Source: Raineyella sp044508675
Lineage (GTDB): Bacteria; Actinomycetota; Actinomycetes; Propionibacteriales; Propionibacteriaceae
NCBI GenBank assembly: GCA_044508675.1
Contig: JBIQHF010000002.1
Location: 1 to 64,000 of the forward strand
Direction: 5' to 3'
DNA length: 64,000 nt
Made by a program: the position numbers and the translations under genes. Position 1 is the first letter of the stretch; each line of letters begins with the position of its first letter. The notes under the pieces were generated by a model. It made no database searches. It was not told the DNA's origin and worked only from the letters and a program-made list of their open reading frames with translations. This document shows, one piece after another, positions 35,940-44,471 of this stretch.

Positions 35940-36794
35940 ATGCCCTCCAACCGCTATTCCTCCGATGTGCTTGCCGCGGGTTGGCAGCGTGGAAAGAAGA
36001 AGACTTCTCGCGATGAGGTCGTCAGGGTCGGCATGGTCGTGGAGGACCCGGCCAGTGGCTTCGTCGGCGCGATCATCCGCTGGGAGAACGGCCTGGTCAT
36101 CCTCGAGGACCGCAAGGGCAGGCGGCGGTCCTTCCCGCTCGGGCCCGGCTTCCTGCTCGAGGGCCAGGCTGTCTCCCTGAAGATGCCGCCGCGGGCATCG
36201 TCCAGGCCGACCCGCACCCGGTCCGGTTCGCGGGTCGGCGCGGAGGAGGCCGCCAAGGTGGCCCTGCCCAGCCGGATCTACGTCGAGGGCCGGCACGACG
36301 CCGAACTGGTCGAGAAGGTCTGGGGCGACGACCTGCGCCACGTCGGCGTCGTCGTGGAGTACATGGGTGGCATGGACGACCTGCCGGCGATCGTGGCGGA
36401 GTTCGGGCCGCAGCAGGGGCGCCGTCTCGGGGTCCTGGTCGACCACCTGGTCCCGGGCACCAAGGAGTCCCGGATCGTCGAGAAGGTCGCGGCCGGCCCG
36501 TGGGGCGAGTACGTCTTCGTCACCGGCCACCGCTACATCGACATCTGGGAGGCCGTGAAGCCGGCCCGGGTGGGCCTGGAGGCCTGGCCGGTGATCCCGA
36601 AGGGCACCGACTGGAAGCACGGCGTCTGTGCCGCCCTCGGCTGGCCGCACAAGGACCAGGCCGACATCGCCCGGGCCTGGCAGCACATCCTGGGCCGGGT
36701 CGGCAACTGGAACCACCTCGATCCCGGCCTGCTGCGCGAGGTGGAGCGGCTGATCGACTTCGTCACCCAGGACCACCTCGGCGCCGAGGCCTGA
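35940..36794 (+). CDS. DUF3097-domain protein
   Basis: A 284-residue actinobacterial DUF3097 protein. The N-terminal part (about 20-85) looks like a small beta-barrel (VGMVVEDPASGFVGAIIRWENGLVILEDRKGR). A region from about residue 115 has a Toprim-like pattern: RIYVEGRHDAELVEKVWGDDLR with an acidic Glu, then RLGVLVDHLVPGTKESRI with an Asp. Further conserved residues are TGHRYIDIWEAVKP and GTDWKHGVCAALGWP. The Toprim resemblance suggests nucleic acid or nucleotide chemistry, but function is unproven. The gene often stands between hemW and hrcA in actinobacteria, as here. TAGGGT (35928-35933) stands 6 bases before ATG, so the transcript is likely leaderless. Confidence 0.8.
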   Translation: MPSNRYSSDVLAAGWQRGKKKTSRDEVVRVGMVVEDPASGFVGAIIRWENGLVILEDRKGRRRSFPLGPGFLLEGQAVSLKMPPRASSRPTRTRSGSRVGAEEAAKVALPSRIYVEGRHDAELVEKVWGDDLRHVGVVVEYMGGMDDLPAIVAEFGPQQGRRLGVLVDHLVPGTKESRIVEKVAAGPWGEYVFVTGHRYIDIWEAVKPARVGLEAWPVIPKGTDWKHGVCAALGWPHKDQADIARAWQHILGRVGNWNHLDPGLLREVERLIDFVTQDHLGAEA

Positions 36795-36830
36795 ACCGCC
36801 CTCTCCCCGGTGTGTGCAACAGTGGGGCAC

Positions 36831-37664
36831 ATGGCTTCCCCGCGTGAGCTGTCCACCGAAGAGATCCTCGAGATCATCCAGCAGGTCGCCGACGAGGTGA
36901 TCCGTCCTCGTTTTCGCGCCCTCGCCACCCACGAGATCGCCGAGAAGGCGCCGGGGGACCTGGTCACCGTTGCCGACCGCGAATCCGAGGTCCGCCTCAC
37001 CGACATCCTCGGCCGGGCCTATCCCGACGCCGTCATCATCGGGGAGGAAGCGACCGCCGAGGACGCTCGGCTGCCCGGCAGGCTGCTCGGGGCGGCCCAT
37101 GGCTTCACCATCGACCCGGTTGACGGCACCAAGAATTTCGTGCACGGCAAGAAGGACTACGCGGTGATGGTCGGCGAAGTCCGTGACGGACGGACCGTCC
37201 GGTCCTGGATCTGGCAGCCCGAGCACCAGCAGGCGTACGTCGCGGTCCGGGGCGAGGGCGTGACCCGCAACGGTGTGCTGCTCAGCAGGGGCGCCCCGGG
37301 TGAGGATCCCACCGGATGGGTCGGCCACTCGGCGCGGACCGTGGTGCGGCAGCGCCCGGCAGATGCGGCGCTCGGGAGGATCACCATGAGCGCGCTGTGC
37401 TGCGGTATCGACTACCCGAGGATGGCCACCGGCGAGACGGACTTCCTGGTCTACGGCCGCCCGCGGCCCTGGGACCACGTGCCGGGCATCCTGATGGTCG
37501 AGGAACTGGGCGGCTCGGCCCTGCTGACCAACGGGTCCGAGTACGTTCCGGGCGTGGACGGGTTCGGCCTGGTGGTCGGCGCCACGCCGTACGTCACCGC
37601 AGCCGTGCGGACCGCGCTCGGGTCGCGGCTGGGCACCCGGCCCACCCCGACCCAGGCAGAGTAG
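36831..37664 (+). CDS. inositol monophosphatase-family phosphatase
   Basis: A 277-residue Mg2+-dependent phosphatase of the FIG/IMPase superfamily. Metal motifs are IIGEEAT (near residue 66), IDPVDGTKNFVHG (near residue 86) and RPWDHVPGILMVEELGG (near residue 210). Family members hydrolyse inositol phosphates, histidinol phosphate, fructose 1,6-bisphosphate or PAP. Substrate cannot be fixed from motifs alone; its nearness to ino1 and mshA makes an inositol phosphate plausible, while HisN is the main alternative. ATG 36831 (MASPREL) was chosen over an in-frame ATG 21 bases upstream because of family length. It is convergent with the MBL hydrolase gene with only 18 bases between. Confidence 0.85.
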   Translation: MASPRELSTEEILEIIQQVADEVIRPRFRALATHEIAEKAPGDLVTVADRESEVRLTDILGRAYPDAVIIGEEATAEDARLPGRLLGAAHGFTIDPVDGTKNFVHGKKDYAVMVGEVRDGRTVRSWIWQPEHQQAYVAVRGEGVTRNGVLLSRGAPGEDPTGWVGHSARTVVRQRPADAALGRITMSALCCGIDYPRMATGETDFLVYGRPRPWDHVPGILMVEELGGSALLTNGSEYVPGVDGFGLVVGATPYVTAAVRTALGSRLGTRPTPTQAE

Positions 37665-37682
37665 GCCCGAGCACCCTGCCGA

Positions 37683-38567
37683 TCAGTCCTCGCGGACGTC
37701 CTTGCGGATGATCGGCAACTGGTCCCGAGGGGCGAACCCCCGCGCCGCGAGCCGGTCGTACGCGGTCCGTACGCCGGGGGCGATCCCCTCCCAGGGAAAC
37801 GGCCAGTCCCCGCGGGCGGCGGCGTCCTCGAAGCGGGTGCCGTCGGAGACCAGGTTCGTCACCTCACCCAGGATCGAGGCGAGCCAGCCGCGCTGCAGGC
37901 TGACGTCCTGCATGGTCATCGGGGCACCGTGCCCCGGATAGGCCAGCCAGCCGGGCCGCAGCATCAGGCCGATCAGGTGGTCCAGGGCGGCCGGCCAGCG
38001 CTCCGGGTCGGAGTCCGGACCGAACTGCGGGCCGGCCGGCTCGACGATGTCGCCGGCGAAGACCAGCTTGCGGTCGGTGACCACGGCGATCACGTCGTGG
38101 TCGGTGTGGGCCACCCCGACGCCGATCAGCTCGACCACCCGGTCGCCCAGGCCCACCGCGCGCGCCACCCCGAAGGTCCGGTCCGGCTCGGGAAGGTCGC
38201 CGGGGCCGACCCCGTACGGTGCCAGATCGGCGAGCAGCGCCTGGTCGCTCAGATGCCCGGCCAGGCCGACCTGGGCGTGGATCGGCAGGTCGGCGAAGGC
38301 CGCCAGACCGCCGACGTGGTCGTAGTGGGCGTGGGTCAGGGCCACCGCGATGACCGGAACCCCGGCCACTTCCTCGGCGGTGCGGCGGATCTGGGCGCCC
38401 TGCGCGGGGGAGGAGCCGGTGTCGATCACCAGGGCGCCCTTGGTTCCGGCGACCAGGCCGATGGTCACCGACTCGGGTTCGGCCACGGCGCGCCACGTCC
38501 GATCCCCCAGCTCCTCCCATCCACCCAGCGCAGTGTCCGGAACAGTAACGGGGTCTGCATTGGTCAT
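37683..38567 (-). CDS. MBL-fold metallo-hydrolase
   Basis: A 294-residue metallo-beta-lactamase-fold protein. The metal motif is ALTHAHYDHVGGLAAFAD (HxHxDH, near residue 80), a further metal His is in GVGVAHTDHDVIAVV, the bridging Asp in LVFAGDIVEPAG and a distal His in YPGHGAPM. The fold covers thioesterases, lactonases and nucleases; the compact single-domain length and the D-I-V-E element resemble glyoxalase II-like hydrolases, but the substrate is not identifiable. ATG 38567 is divergent from hrcA and only about 10 bp from the CIRCE element. The same neighbour before hrcA is common in actinobacteria. Confidence 0.82.
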   Translation of the reverse strand: MTNADPVTVPDTALGGWEELGDRTWRAVAEPESVTIGLVAGTKGALVIDTGSSPAQGAQIRRTAEEVAGVPVIAVALTHAHYDHVGGLAAFADLPIHAQVGLAGHLSDQALLADLAPYGVGPGDLPEPDRTFGVARAVGLGDRVVELIGVGVAHTDHDVIAVVTDRKLVFAGDIVEPAGPQFGPDSDPERWPAALDHLIGLMLRPGWLAYPGHGAPMTMQDVSLQRGWLASILGEVTNLVSDGTRFEDAAARGDWPFPWEGIAPGVRTAYDRLAARGFAPRDQLPIIRKDVRED

Positions 38568-38576
38568 GGGGCTAGA

Positions 38577-38603
38577 CTGGCACTCGCAACAGGCGAGTGC
38601 CAA
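38577..38603. promoter_or_regulatory. CIRCE operator for HrcA
   Basis: CTGGCACTC (38577-38585), a 9-bp spacer and GAGTGCCAA (38595-38603) match the CIRCE consensus (TTAGCACTC-N9-GAGTGCTAA) except at outer positions and with A-to-G and T-to-C changes that are complementary to each other. A TAGACT -10 box (38573-38578) overlaps its left edge. HrcA binding here would repress hrcA-dnaJ until heat stress. Confidence 0.88.
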
Positions 38604-38623
38604 GCGGCGATGGAGGTGAGGTC

Positions 38624-39637
38624 ATGTTGGACGAGCGCAAGCTGACGGTGCTACGCGCCATCGTGACCGACTACGTCTCCAGCCAGGAGCCGGTCGGGTC
38701 GAAGGCACTGGTGGACCGCTACCACCTGGGGGTCTCCCCGGCGACCGTGCGCAACGACATGGCGGTGCTGGAGGACGAGGGGTACATCACCCAGCCGCAC
38801 ACCAGCGCCGGCCGGATCCCGACCGACAAGGGCTACCGGCTGTTCGTCGACCAGCTCGGCGAGATCAAGCCGTTGTCGGCACCCGAACGCCGGGCGATCG
38901 AGACGTTCATGTCCGGCGCCGTCGACATGGACGACATCGTGGCCCGGACCGTACGCCTCCTGGCCCGGCTCACCCACCAGGTCGCGATCGTGCAGTATCC
39001 GATCGTCTCGACCACCACGGTGCGCCATGTCGACCTGATCCGGCTGGCCGGCGACGTCGCCATGGTGATCCTGATCAGCTCCAACGGCCGGGTCGACCAG
39101 CAGGCCTTCGACCTCCACGCCGACGACGACGAGCTCTCCGACCTGCGGTCCAAGCTGTCGGCCGCGCTGGTGGGTCGTTCTCCCGAGGAGGCCCGCGAGG
39201 CGCTCGGGTCGGTTCCCGAGCAGTACCCGCCGGAGGAGCGCACTGCGGCCACGGCCGTGGTCGACGTGCTGCTCGACCTGGTCGCTTCACCGACGAACAC
39301 GCGGGTCGTGGTCGGCGGGGTCCCCAACCTGGCCGGCTTCGCCGGCGAGTTCGAGTCGAGTGTGAAGCCGGTGCTGGAGGCACTGGAGGAGCAGGTGGTG
39401 CTGTTGCACCTGCTCGGGGCCGCCGCAGAGTCCGACGATCTCCTGGTCCGGATCGGCCAGGAGAACCCGTATCAGGGTCTGCAGTCGACCTCGATGGTGG
39501 CGAGTTCCTACGGTCGTCACTCGGAAGTGTGGGCGACCCTCGGTATTGTCGGACCGACCCGTATGGACTATCCGTCGACGATGGCGTCAGTGCGCGCAGT
39601 CGCACGATACGTGGGCCGTTTCCTGGCCCAAGGATGA
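38624..39637 (+). CDS. hrcA: heat-inducible transcription repressor HrcA
   Basis: A 337-residue repressor. The N-terminal winged helix is DERKLTVLRAIVTDYVSSQEPVGSKALVDRYHLGVSPATVRNDMAVLEDEGYI, with the conserved TSAGRIPTDKGYRLFVDQL next. The middle GAF-like domain and the C-terminal segment ENPYQGLQSTSMVASSYG ... GIVGPTRMDYPSTMASVRAVARYV are typical. HrcA binds CIRCE and depends on GroEL for activity. ATG 38624 has GGAGGTGA 5 bases upstream, and the CIRCE element lies just before, so the gene is autoregulated. The stop is 7 bases before dnaJ. Confidence 0.96.
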   Translation: MLDERKLTVLRAIVTDYVSSQEPVGSKALVDRYHLGVSPATVRNDMAVLEDEGYITQPHTSAGRIPTDKGYRLFVDQLGEIKPLSAPERRAIETFMSGAVDMDDIVARTVRLLARLTHQVAIVQYPIVSTTTVRHVDLIRLAGDVAMVILISSNGRVDQQAFDLHADDDELSDLRSKLSAALVGRSPEEAREALGSVPEQYPPEERTAATAVVDVLLDLVASPTNTRVVVGGVPNLAGFAGEFESSVKPVLEALEEQVVLLHLLGAAAESDDLLVRIGQENPYQGLQSTSMVASSYGRHSEVWATLGIVGPTRMDYPSTMASVRAVARYVGRFLAQG

Positions 39638-39644
39638 CGAGGAC

Positions 39645-40811
39645 ATGAGCAAGGACTATTACGAGACCCTCGGCGTGAGCCGGGACGCCGACGCCGACAC
39701 GATCAAGAAGGCCTATCGCAAGCGCGCGATGAAGGTGCACCCGGACGTCGCCCAGACCGATGGCGCCGCCGAGGAGTTCAAGAAGTTGAACGAGGCGTAC
39801 GAGGTGCTGAAGGACCCCCAGAAGCGCGCGATGTACGATCGCGGCGGGGACCCGATGGGTTCCGGCGGCATGGGCGGTTTCGGCGGCTTCCCCGGCGGCT
39901 TCTCCGGTGGCGGTTTCGACTTCACCGACCTGATCGGGTCGATGTTCGGCCAGGCGGCATCCCGTGGCCCGCGCTCGAGGGTCAGCAAGGGCCAGGACGC
40001 CCTGGTCGGCATGACCCTCACCCTGCCGGAGGCGGCCTTCGGGGTCACCAAGGCACTGCAGGTCGACACGGCGGTGCTGTGCTCGCGCTGCCAGGGCTCC
40101 GGCTCGGCCGAGGGCAACGACCCGGTGACCTGCCGCACCTGCCATGGTGCCGGCGAGGTGACCCAGGTCCAGCGCTCCTTCCTCGGCGACATCCGTACGT
40201 CCTCGGTCTGCCCGACCTGCCGCGGGTACGGCACGGTGATCCCCGACCCCTGCCCGGAGTGCAGTGGCGAGGGGCGGGTCCGCGCCAATCGCACCCTGAA
40301 CGTCAAGGTTCCCGCCGGTGTCGACACCGGCAACCGGATCCACCTGGCCTCCCAGGGCGAGGTGGGCGCCGGTGGTGGCCCGGCCGGCGACCTGTACGTC
40401 GAGCTGCGCGTCCAGAGGCACGAGGACTTCACCCGCAACGGCACCGACCTCGACACGGTGGTCCGCGTACCGATGGTCGCCGCCGCGCTCGGCACGTCGG
40501 TGAAGGTCCCGACGCTGGATGCCGAGAAGGAGGATGCCACTGCCGAGGAGTCGACCGTGGAGGTCGAGATCCCGGCCGGTACCCAGTCCGGCACCCGAAT
40601 CACGGTCAAGGGCCTGGGCGTGCCGAAGCTGCGTGGCAACGGCCGCGGCGACCTCGGGGTGACCTTCCTGGTCACCACCCCGACCAAGCTGGACCACGAG
40701 CAGCGGGAACTGCTGCAGCAGTTCGCCGAGCTGCGCGGTGAGACGGAGGTCCACGCCGGTCACCGGGAGAAGGGGTTCTTCGGCAAGCTGCGCGACCGGC
40801 TCGACGGCTGA
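39645..40811 (+). CDS. dnaJ: molecular chaperone DnaJ
   Basis: A 388-residue type I Hsp40 co-chaperone. It has a J domain with the HPD motif (residues about 4-68, KVHPDVAQ) and a Gly/Phe-rich linker (about 72-115). Four CxxCxGxG zinc motifs follow (CSRCQGSG, CRTCHGAG, CPTCRGYG, CPECSGEG), then the C-terminal substrate-binding domain (RIHLASQGEVGAGGGPAGDLYVEL). It stimulates the DnaK ATPase and delivers unfolded clients. Co-transcription with hrcA without grpE/dnaK is the usual arrangement of the second actinobacterial DnaJ. Start ATG 39645 is 7 bases after the hrcA stop. Confidence 0.96.
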   Translation: MSKDYYETLGVSRDADADTIKKAYRKRAMKVHPDVAQTDGAAEEFKKLNEAYEVLKDPQKRAMYDRGGDPMGSGGMGGFGGFPGGFSGGGFDFTDLIGSMFGQAASRGPRSRVSKGQDALVGMTLTLPEAAFGVTKALQVDTAVLCSRCQGSGSAEGNDPVTCRTCHGAGEVTQVQRSFLGDIRTSSVCPTCRGYGTVIPDPCPECSGEGRVRANRTLNVKVPAGVDTGNRIHLASQGEVGAGGGPAGDLYVELRVQRHEDFTRNGTDLDTVVRVPMVAAALGTSVKVPTLDAEKEDATAEESTVEVEIPAGTQSGTRITVKGLGVPKLRGNGRGDLGVTFLVTTPTKLDHEQRELLQQFAELRGETEVHAGHREKGFFGKLRDRLDG

Positions 40812-40823
40812 ACGGGCGGCCAG

Positions 40824-41558
40824 GTGACCGATCCGGTGTTCCTGACCGAGCTGCCCGCCGGCCGCTCGGTCGGTGACGTGCTGCCCCTGGCCGGGGACGA
40901 GGGCCACCATGCCGCGGTCGTCCGCCGGATCCGCGTCGGGGAGAGCGTTGTGCTCTCCGACGGGCAGGGGCAGGGCATTCGTGGCGAGGTCGTCGAGGTG
41001 ACCAAGAAGGGCCTTGCCGTGCGGGTCGAGGAGCTGCTGGCCGCCCCGCAGGCCCCGGTGCGTTGGATCGTCGCACAGGCGCTGGCCAAGGCCGGCCACG
41101 ACGAGCAAGCGATCGACATGATGACCCAGGCGGGGGTCGCCGAGGTCGTGCCCTGGCAGTCCGCCCGGACGATCGTCCGCTGGTCGGGCGAGAAGGCCGT
41201 CAAGGGTGCCGAGAAGTGGCGGCGCACGGTCCGTGAGGCCGCCAAGCAGTCCCGTCGGCTGCGGGTCCCGGTCGTGCGCGATGTCGTCGACACCGCGGCC
41301 CTGGCGCGGCTGGTCGGTGCGGTCGACGCGGCGTACGTGCTGCACGAGGCCGCCGACCGGTGGATGGCAGACCTGGACCTTCCCGGTGAGGGCAGCGTGC
41401 TGCTGGTGGTCGGCCCCGAGGGCGGGATCGCCCCCGACGAGCTGGACCTGCTGGTGGCGGCAGGTGCGATCCCGGTCCTGGTCAGCGACGGGGTGCTGCG
41501 CGCCTCCTCCGCCGGGCTGGTCGGCCTGGCCCAGGCCCAGGCGCTGGGACGCCGCTGA
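40824..41558 (+). CDS. rsmE: 16S rRNA (uracil-1498-N3)-methyltransferase
   Basis: A 244-residue SPOUT-class methyltransferase that methylates U1498 of 16S rRNA using SAM. It has an N-terminal PUA-like domain (about 1-70; GDEGHHAAVVRRIRVGESVVLSDG) and the knot domain with ALAKAGHDEQAIDMMTQAGVAEVVPWQSARTIVRW, LLVVGPEGGIAPDEL and a degenerate ILR-type end (VLVSDGVLRASSAGLVGLAQAQAL). GTG 40824 begins 13 bases after the dnaJ stop. It is part of the hrcA-dnaJ-rsmE-tgt operon. Confidence 0.93.
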   Translation: MTDPVFLTELPAGRSVGDVLPLAGDEGHHAAVVRRIRVGESVVLSDGQGQGIRGEVVEVTKKGLAVRVEELLAAPQAPVRWIVAQALAKAGHDEQAIDMMTQAGVAEVVPWQSARTIVRWSGEKAVKGAEKWRRTVREAAKQSRRLRVPVVRDVVDTAALARLVGAVDAAYVLHEAADRWMADLDLPGEGSVLLVVGPEGGIAPDELDLLVAAGAIPVLVSDGVLRASSAGLVGLAQAQALGRR

Positions 41559-41559
41559 C

Positions 41560-42816
41560 GTGGCCGAGCCCAGCACTGACGTGCCCGGTGACCCTGCCAC
41601 GTTCGGGTTCAGCATCGGCACCACGATGGCGAACGGGCTGGGACGCACCGGCACCATCCGTACGCCCCACGGCCCGATCCGTACGCCGGCCTTCATCGCG
41701 GTGGGGACCAAGGCGACGGTCAAGGCCGTCACCCCGGCCCAGGTCGAGGACCTGGGCGCACAGGCCGTGCTCGCCAACGCCTACCACCTGTTCCTGCAGC
41801 CGGGCCCCGACGTCGTCGACGAGGCCGGGGGACTGGGTCGCTTCATGAACTGGCCCGGACCGACGTTCACCGACTCGGGCGGTTTCCAGGTGATGAGCCT
41901 GGGGGCCGGCTTCAAGAAGGTTCTGGCGATGGACACCCAGGGCCTGCAGGACGACGACGTGATCGCCGAGGGCAAGACCCGGCGGGCCTTCGTCGACGAG
42001 GAGGGTGTGACCTTCCATTCCCACCTCAACGGGGACCAGCTGCGCTTCACCCCGGAGGTGTCGATGCAGATCCAGCACCAGCTCGGTGCCGATATCATGT
42101 TCGCCTTCGACGAGCTCACCACGCTGATGAACACCCGCGACTACCAGGTCGAGTCGGTCGAACGGACTCGCCGGTGGGCCGAGCGCTGCCTGGTCGAGCA
42201 TGGTCGGCTGACCGCCGAACGGGTCGGCAAGCCGTACCAGGCGCTGTTCGGGGTGGTGCAGGGGGCCCAGTACGAGGACCTGCGGCGCAGCGCCGCCCGC
42301 GGCCTGGCCGGGATGCAGGTCGAGGGTCGGGGCTTCGACGGGTACGGGATCGGCGGGGCACTGGAGAAGACGAACCTCGGCACCATCGTCGGCTGGGTGA
42401 GCGAGGAACTGCCCGCGGACAAGCCGCGCCACCTGCTCGGCATCTCCGAGCCGGACGACTTCTTCACCGCGATCGAGAACGGCGCCGATACCTTCGACTG
42501 CGTCCAGCCCTCCCGGGTCGCCCGCAATGCCGCGGTCTACAGCCGTGACGGGCGGTTCAACATCACCCGGGCCGAGAACCGGCGCAACTTCGAGCCGATC
42601 GACCCCGAGTGCGACTGCTACACCTGCCAGAACTTCTCCCGCGCCTACGTGCACCACCTGTTCAAGGCCAAGGAGATGCTGTCCTCGACCCTGGCGACGA
42701 TCCACAACGAGCGCTTCACCGTACGGCTGGTGGACGACATCCGGGCCTCGATCGAGCAGGACCGCTTCGAGGAGTTCCGCGTCGAGGTGCTGGGTCGCTT
42801 CTACGCCGGACGCTGA
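41560..42816 (+). CDS. tgt: queuine/archaeosine tRNA-ribosyltransferase family protein (tRNA-guanine transglycosylase)
   Basis: A 418-residue TGT. The substrate-pocket motif FTDSGGFQVMSLG (near residue 105, with the conserved Asp), GVVQGAQYEDLRRSAARGL, GYGIGGALEKTNLGTIVGWV, and the zinc site ECDCYTCQNFSRAYVHHLF (three Cys and one His near residue 350) are all present. TGT exchanges guanine 34 for a deazaguanine in tRNAs with GUN anticodons. No queA or queG is in the window, so the organism may salvage queuine. GTG 41560 starts one base after the rsmE stop; GTG 41581 is an alternative that would remove seven non-conserved residues. Confidence 0.93.
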   Translation: MAEPSTDVPGDPATFGFSIGTTMANGLGRTGTIRTPHGPIRTPAFIAVGTKATVKAVTPAQVEDLGAQAVLANAYHLFLQPGPDVVDEAGGLGRFMNWPGPTFTDSGGFQVMSLGAGFKKVLAMDTQGLQDDDVIAEGKTRRAFVDEEGVTFHSHLNGDQLRFTPEVSMQIQHQLGADIMFAFDELTTLMNTRDYQVESVERTRRWAERCLVEHGRLTAERVGKPYQALFGVVQGAQYEDLRRSAARGLAGMQVEGRGFDGYGIGGALEKTNLGTIVGWVSEELPADKPRHLLGISEPDDFFTAIENGADTFDCVQPSRVARNAAVYSRDGRFNITRAENRRNFEPIDPECDCYTCQNFSRAYVHHLFKAKEMLSSTLATIHNERFTVRLVDDIRASIEQDRFEEFRVEVLGRFYAGR

Positions 42817-42820
42817 CAGG

Positions 42821-42852
42821 CGTACGCCCCGCCATCCGGGGCGGGGCGTACG
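42821..42852. terminator. bidirectional hairpin between tgt and the MFS gene
   Basis: A perfect 13-bp stem, CGTACGCCCCGCC (42821-42833) with its complement (42840-42852), and a 6-base loop directly after the tgt stop. Confidence 0.85.
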
Positions 42853-42889
42853 GGCATCGTCGGGATTGGCGCCGTGGCGTCGGACCAGG

Positions 42890-44317
42890 TCAGATCCGAC
42901 CCCTGACCCTCGGGCGCTCGTCGGTATCGGGGTCGGCCGTGTCCGGTCGGCCGGCCGTGTCGGCCGGACCGGTCCGGTGGGCCGCATGGGCGTGGCGAGG
43001 CCCGATGACCGGGTTGTCGACCAGCACCTCCTCGGCGATCCGCTCCGAGGGGTCGTTGGGGTCGTCGGCGACCGGGATGGCGATGCCCGCGGGGTACTTG
43101 TACGTGCCCATCAGCAGCCCCAGCCCCGAGCAGATCACCAGACCGACGCCAAAGATGACGAAGGCCATGGTGTACTTTCCGGTCTGCGCCTGGACGGTGG
43201 CGAAGACGAACGGGCCGGCGGCGTAGCCGAGTGCCAGCAGGGCGTAGTAGATGCCGTAGATCTGGCCGAACCGCTTCATGCCCATGTAGCGGGAGGTCAT
43301 GTAGCTGACCAGGTCGGATTCACCGCCCATCGCCATGCCGATCAGGATCGCGCCGAGCAGCACCAGAGCGGTGGAGCCGACGACGCCGCTCAGCAGCACG
43401 AAGCCCACGACCGGCATCAGGAAGACCACACCCGCCACGTAGGGGGCATGGAAGCGGTCGATGATGAAGCCGCCGACCAGGCGGCCGCCCATGGCGGCAA
43501 GGCCGGCCAGGCTCATTGCGGTCACCGCCAGGGCCGGCGTGATGCCCTGGTCGGTGAGCATCGGGACCATGTGCACCAGCGCGCCGGGGACGGCGCAACC
43601 CAGCACCAGGGTGGTGAGCAGCAGGATCCAGAACTGACGCGTGCGGGCGGCCTCGCCCAGGGTCAGGCCCGGCAACTCGGCGGTGGAGCCCATCGAACGG
43701 ATCGTGCCGAGCCGCTCGCGCTCCTCCTGCCGGGGTTCGCGGACCACGAACAGCAGCGGTGGCAGCGCGAAGAGGCCGAGCATGATCGCCAGGGCGATGA
43801 AGACCTTGCGCCAGTCGCCGAGGGCGGTGATCAGGGTCTGGGAGATGATCGGGGCGAACGCCTGGCCGGCGGCCAGACCCGTGCCGACGATGCCGACGGC
43901 AAGGCCCCGATTCTTGTCGATCCACTCGGACGCGACCTTCATGTAGGTCATGCCGCCCTGACCGACCGAGACGACGCCGAGGATGGCGAACAGGGCGAAC
44001 CAGGCACCCTGGTTGTTCGGGACGAACGCGATGGCGACCATCATCGCCATCGTCAGCAGCACGCTGGGGATGCCGACCCGGCGGATGCCGAACGCGTCGA
44101 GGAGGCGGCCGGCGAAGGGCATGACGAGGGCGGCAGAGAACGCGAAGATGCTCAGGCCGTTGGAGACGGTGGCCCGTTCCCACCCCATGTCCTGGGCGAT
44201 CGGGTCCATCAGGACACCGAGCGGGGTCAGGACGAGGGTGTTGACCGAGACGATCAGGGCGACGGCGGAAGCGGCGATGACCAGCCAGCTGTGCCGTTGG
44301 AGTCCTGCTTCTGACAT
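42890..44317 (-). CDS. MFS transporter (OFA/monocarboxylate-like), catabolic island
   Basis: A 475-residue, 12-helix major facilitator with a hydrophilic C-terminal tail (about 425-475, rich in Asp, Pro, His, Arg). Segments include VIAASAVALIVSVNTLVLTPLGVLMDPIAQDMGWERATVSNGLSIF and GMTYMKVASEWIDKNRGLAVGIVGTGLAAGQAFAPII, typical of the oxalate/formate antiporter and monocarboxylate-like subfamily. It is divergent from the flavin-dependent oxygenase gene, so it probably imports the aromatic or carboxylated substrate, or exports a product, of the adjoining pathway. ATG 44317 has AAGGAGA 5-6 bases upstream. Substrate is inferred from context only. Confidence 0.82.
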   Translation of the reverse strand: MSEAGLQRHSWLVIAASAVALIVSVNTLVLTPLGVLMDPIAQDMGWERATVSNGLSIFAFSAALVMPFAGRLLDAFGIRRVGIPSVLLTMAMMVAIAFVPNNQGAWFALFAILGVVSVGQGGMTYMKVASEWIDKNRGLAVGIVGTGLAAGQAFAPIISQTLITALGDWRKVFIALAIMLGLFALPPLLFVVREPRQEERERLGTIRSMGSTAELPGLTLGEAARTRQFWILLLTTLVLGCAVPGALVHMVPMLTDQGITPALAVTAMSLAGLAAMGGRLVGGFIIDRFHAPYVAGVVFLMPVVGFVLLSGVVGSTALVLLGAILIGMAMGGESDLVSYMTSRYMGMKRFGQIYGIYYALLALGYAAGPFVFATVQAQTGKYTMAFVIFGVGLVICSGLGLLMGTYKYPAGIAIPVADDPNDPSERIAEEVLVDNPVIGPRHAHAAHRTGPADTAGRPDTADPDTDERPRVRGRI

Positions 44318-44471
44318 GGATCTCTCCTTTGAGATGTCGAGAGGTAGCGGCAGCCAGCACGCGCGTGGTTTGTTGTGCCGCAGGACGAGTGTGGGGACAG
44401 GTTTGTTCTCCCGCCGATTCATCTGTTCCACCCACCGGGAAAACCGTCGCCCGACTTTCTCTCCGGGCGTT

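Noticed and set aside
39075..41777. A 900-codon minus-strand frame across hrcA, dnaJ and rsmE
   Set aside because: Antisense of three well-recognised genes; no domain pattern and composition typical of shadow frames.
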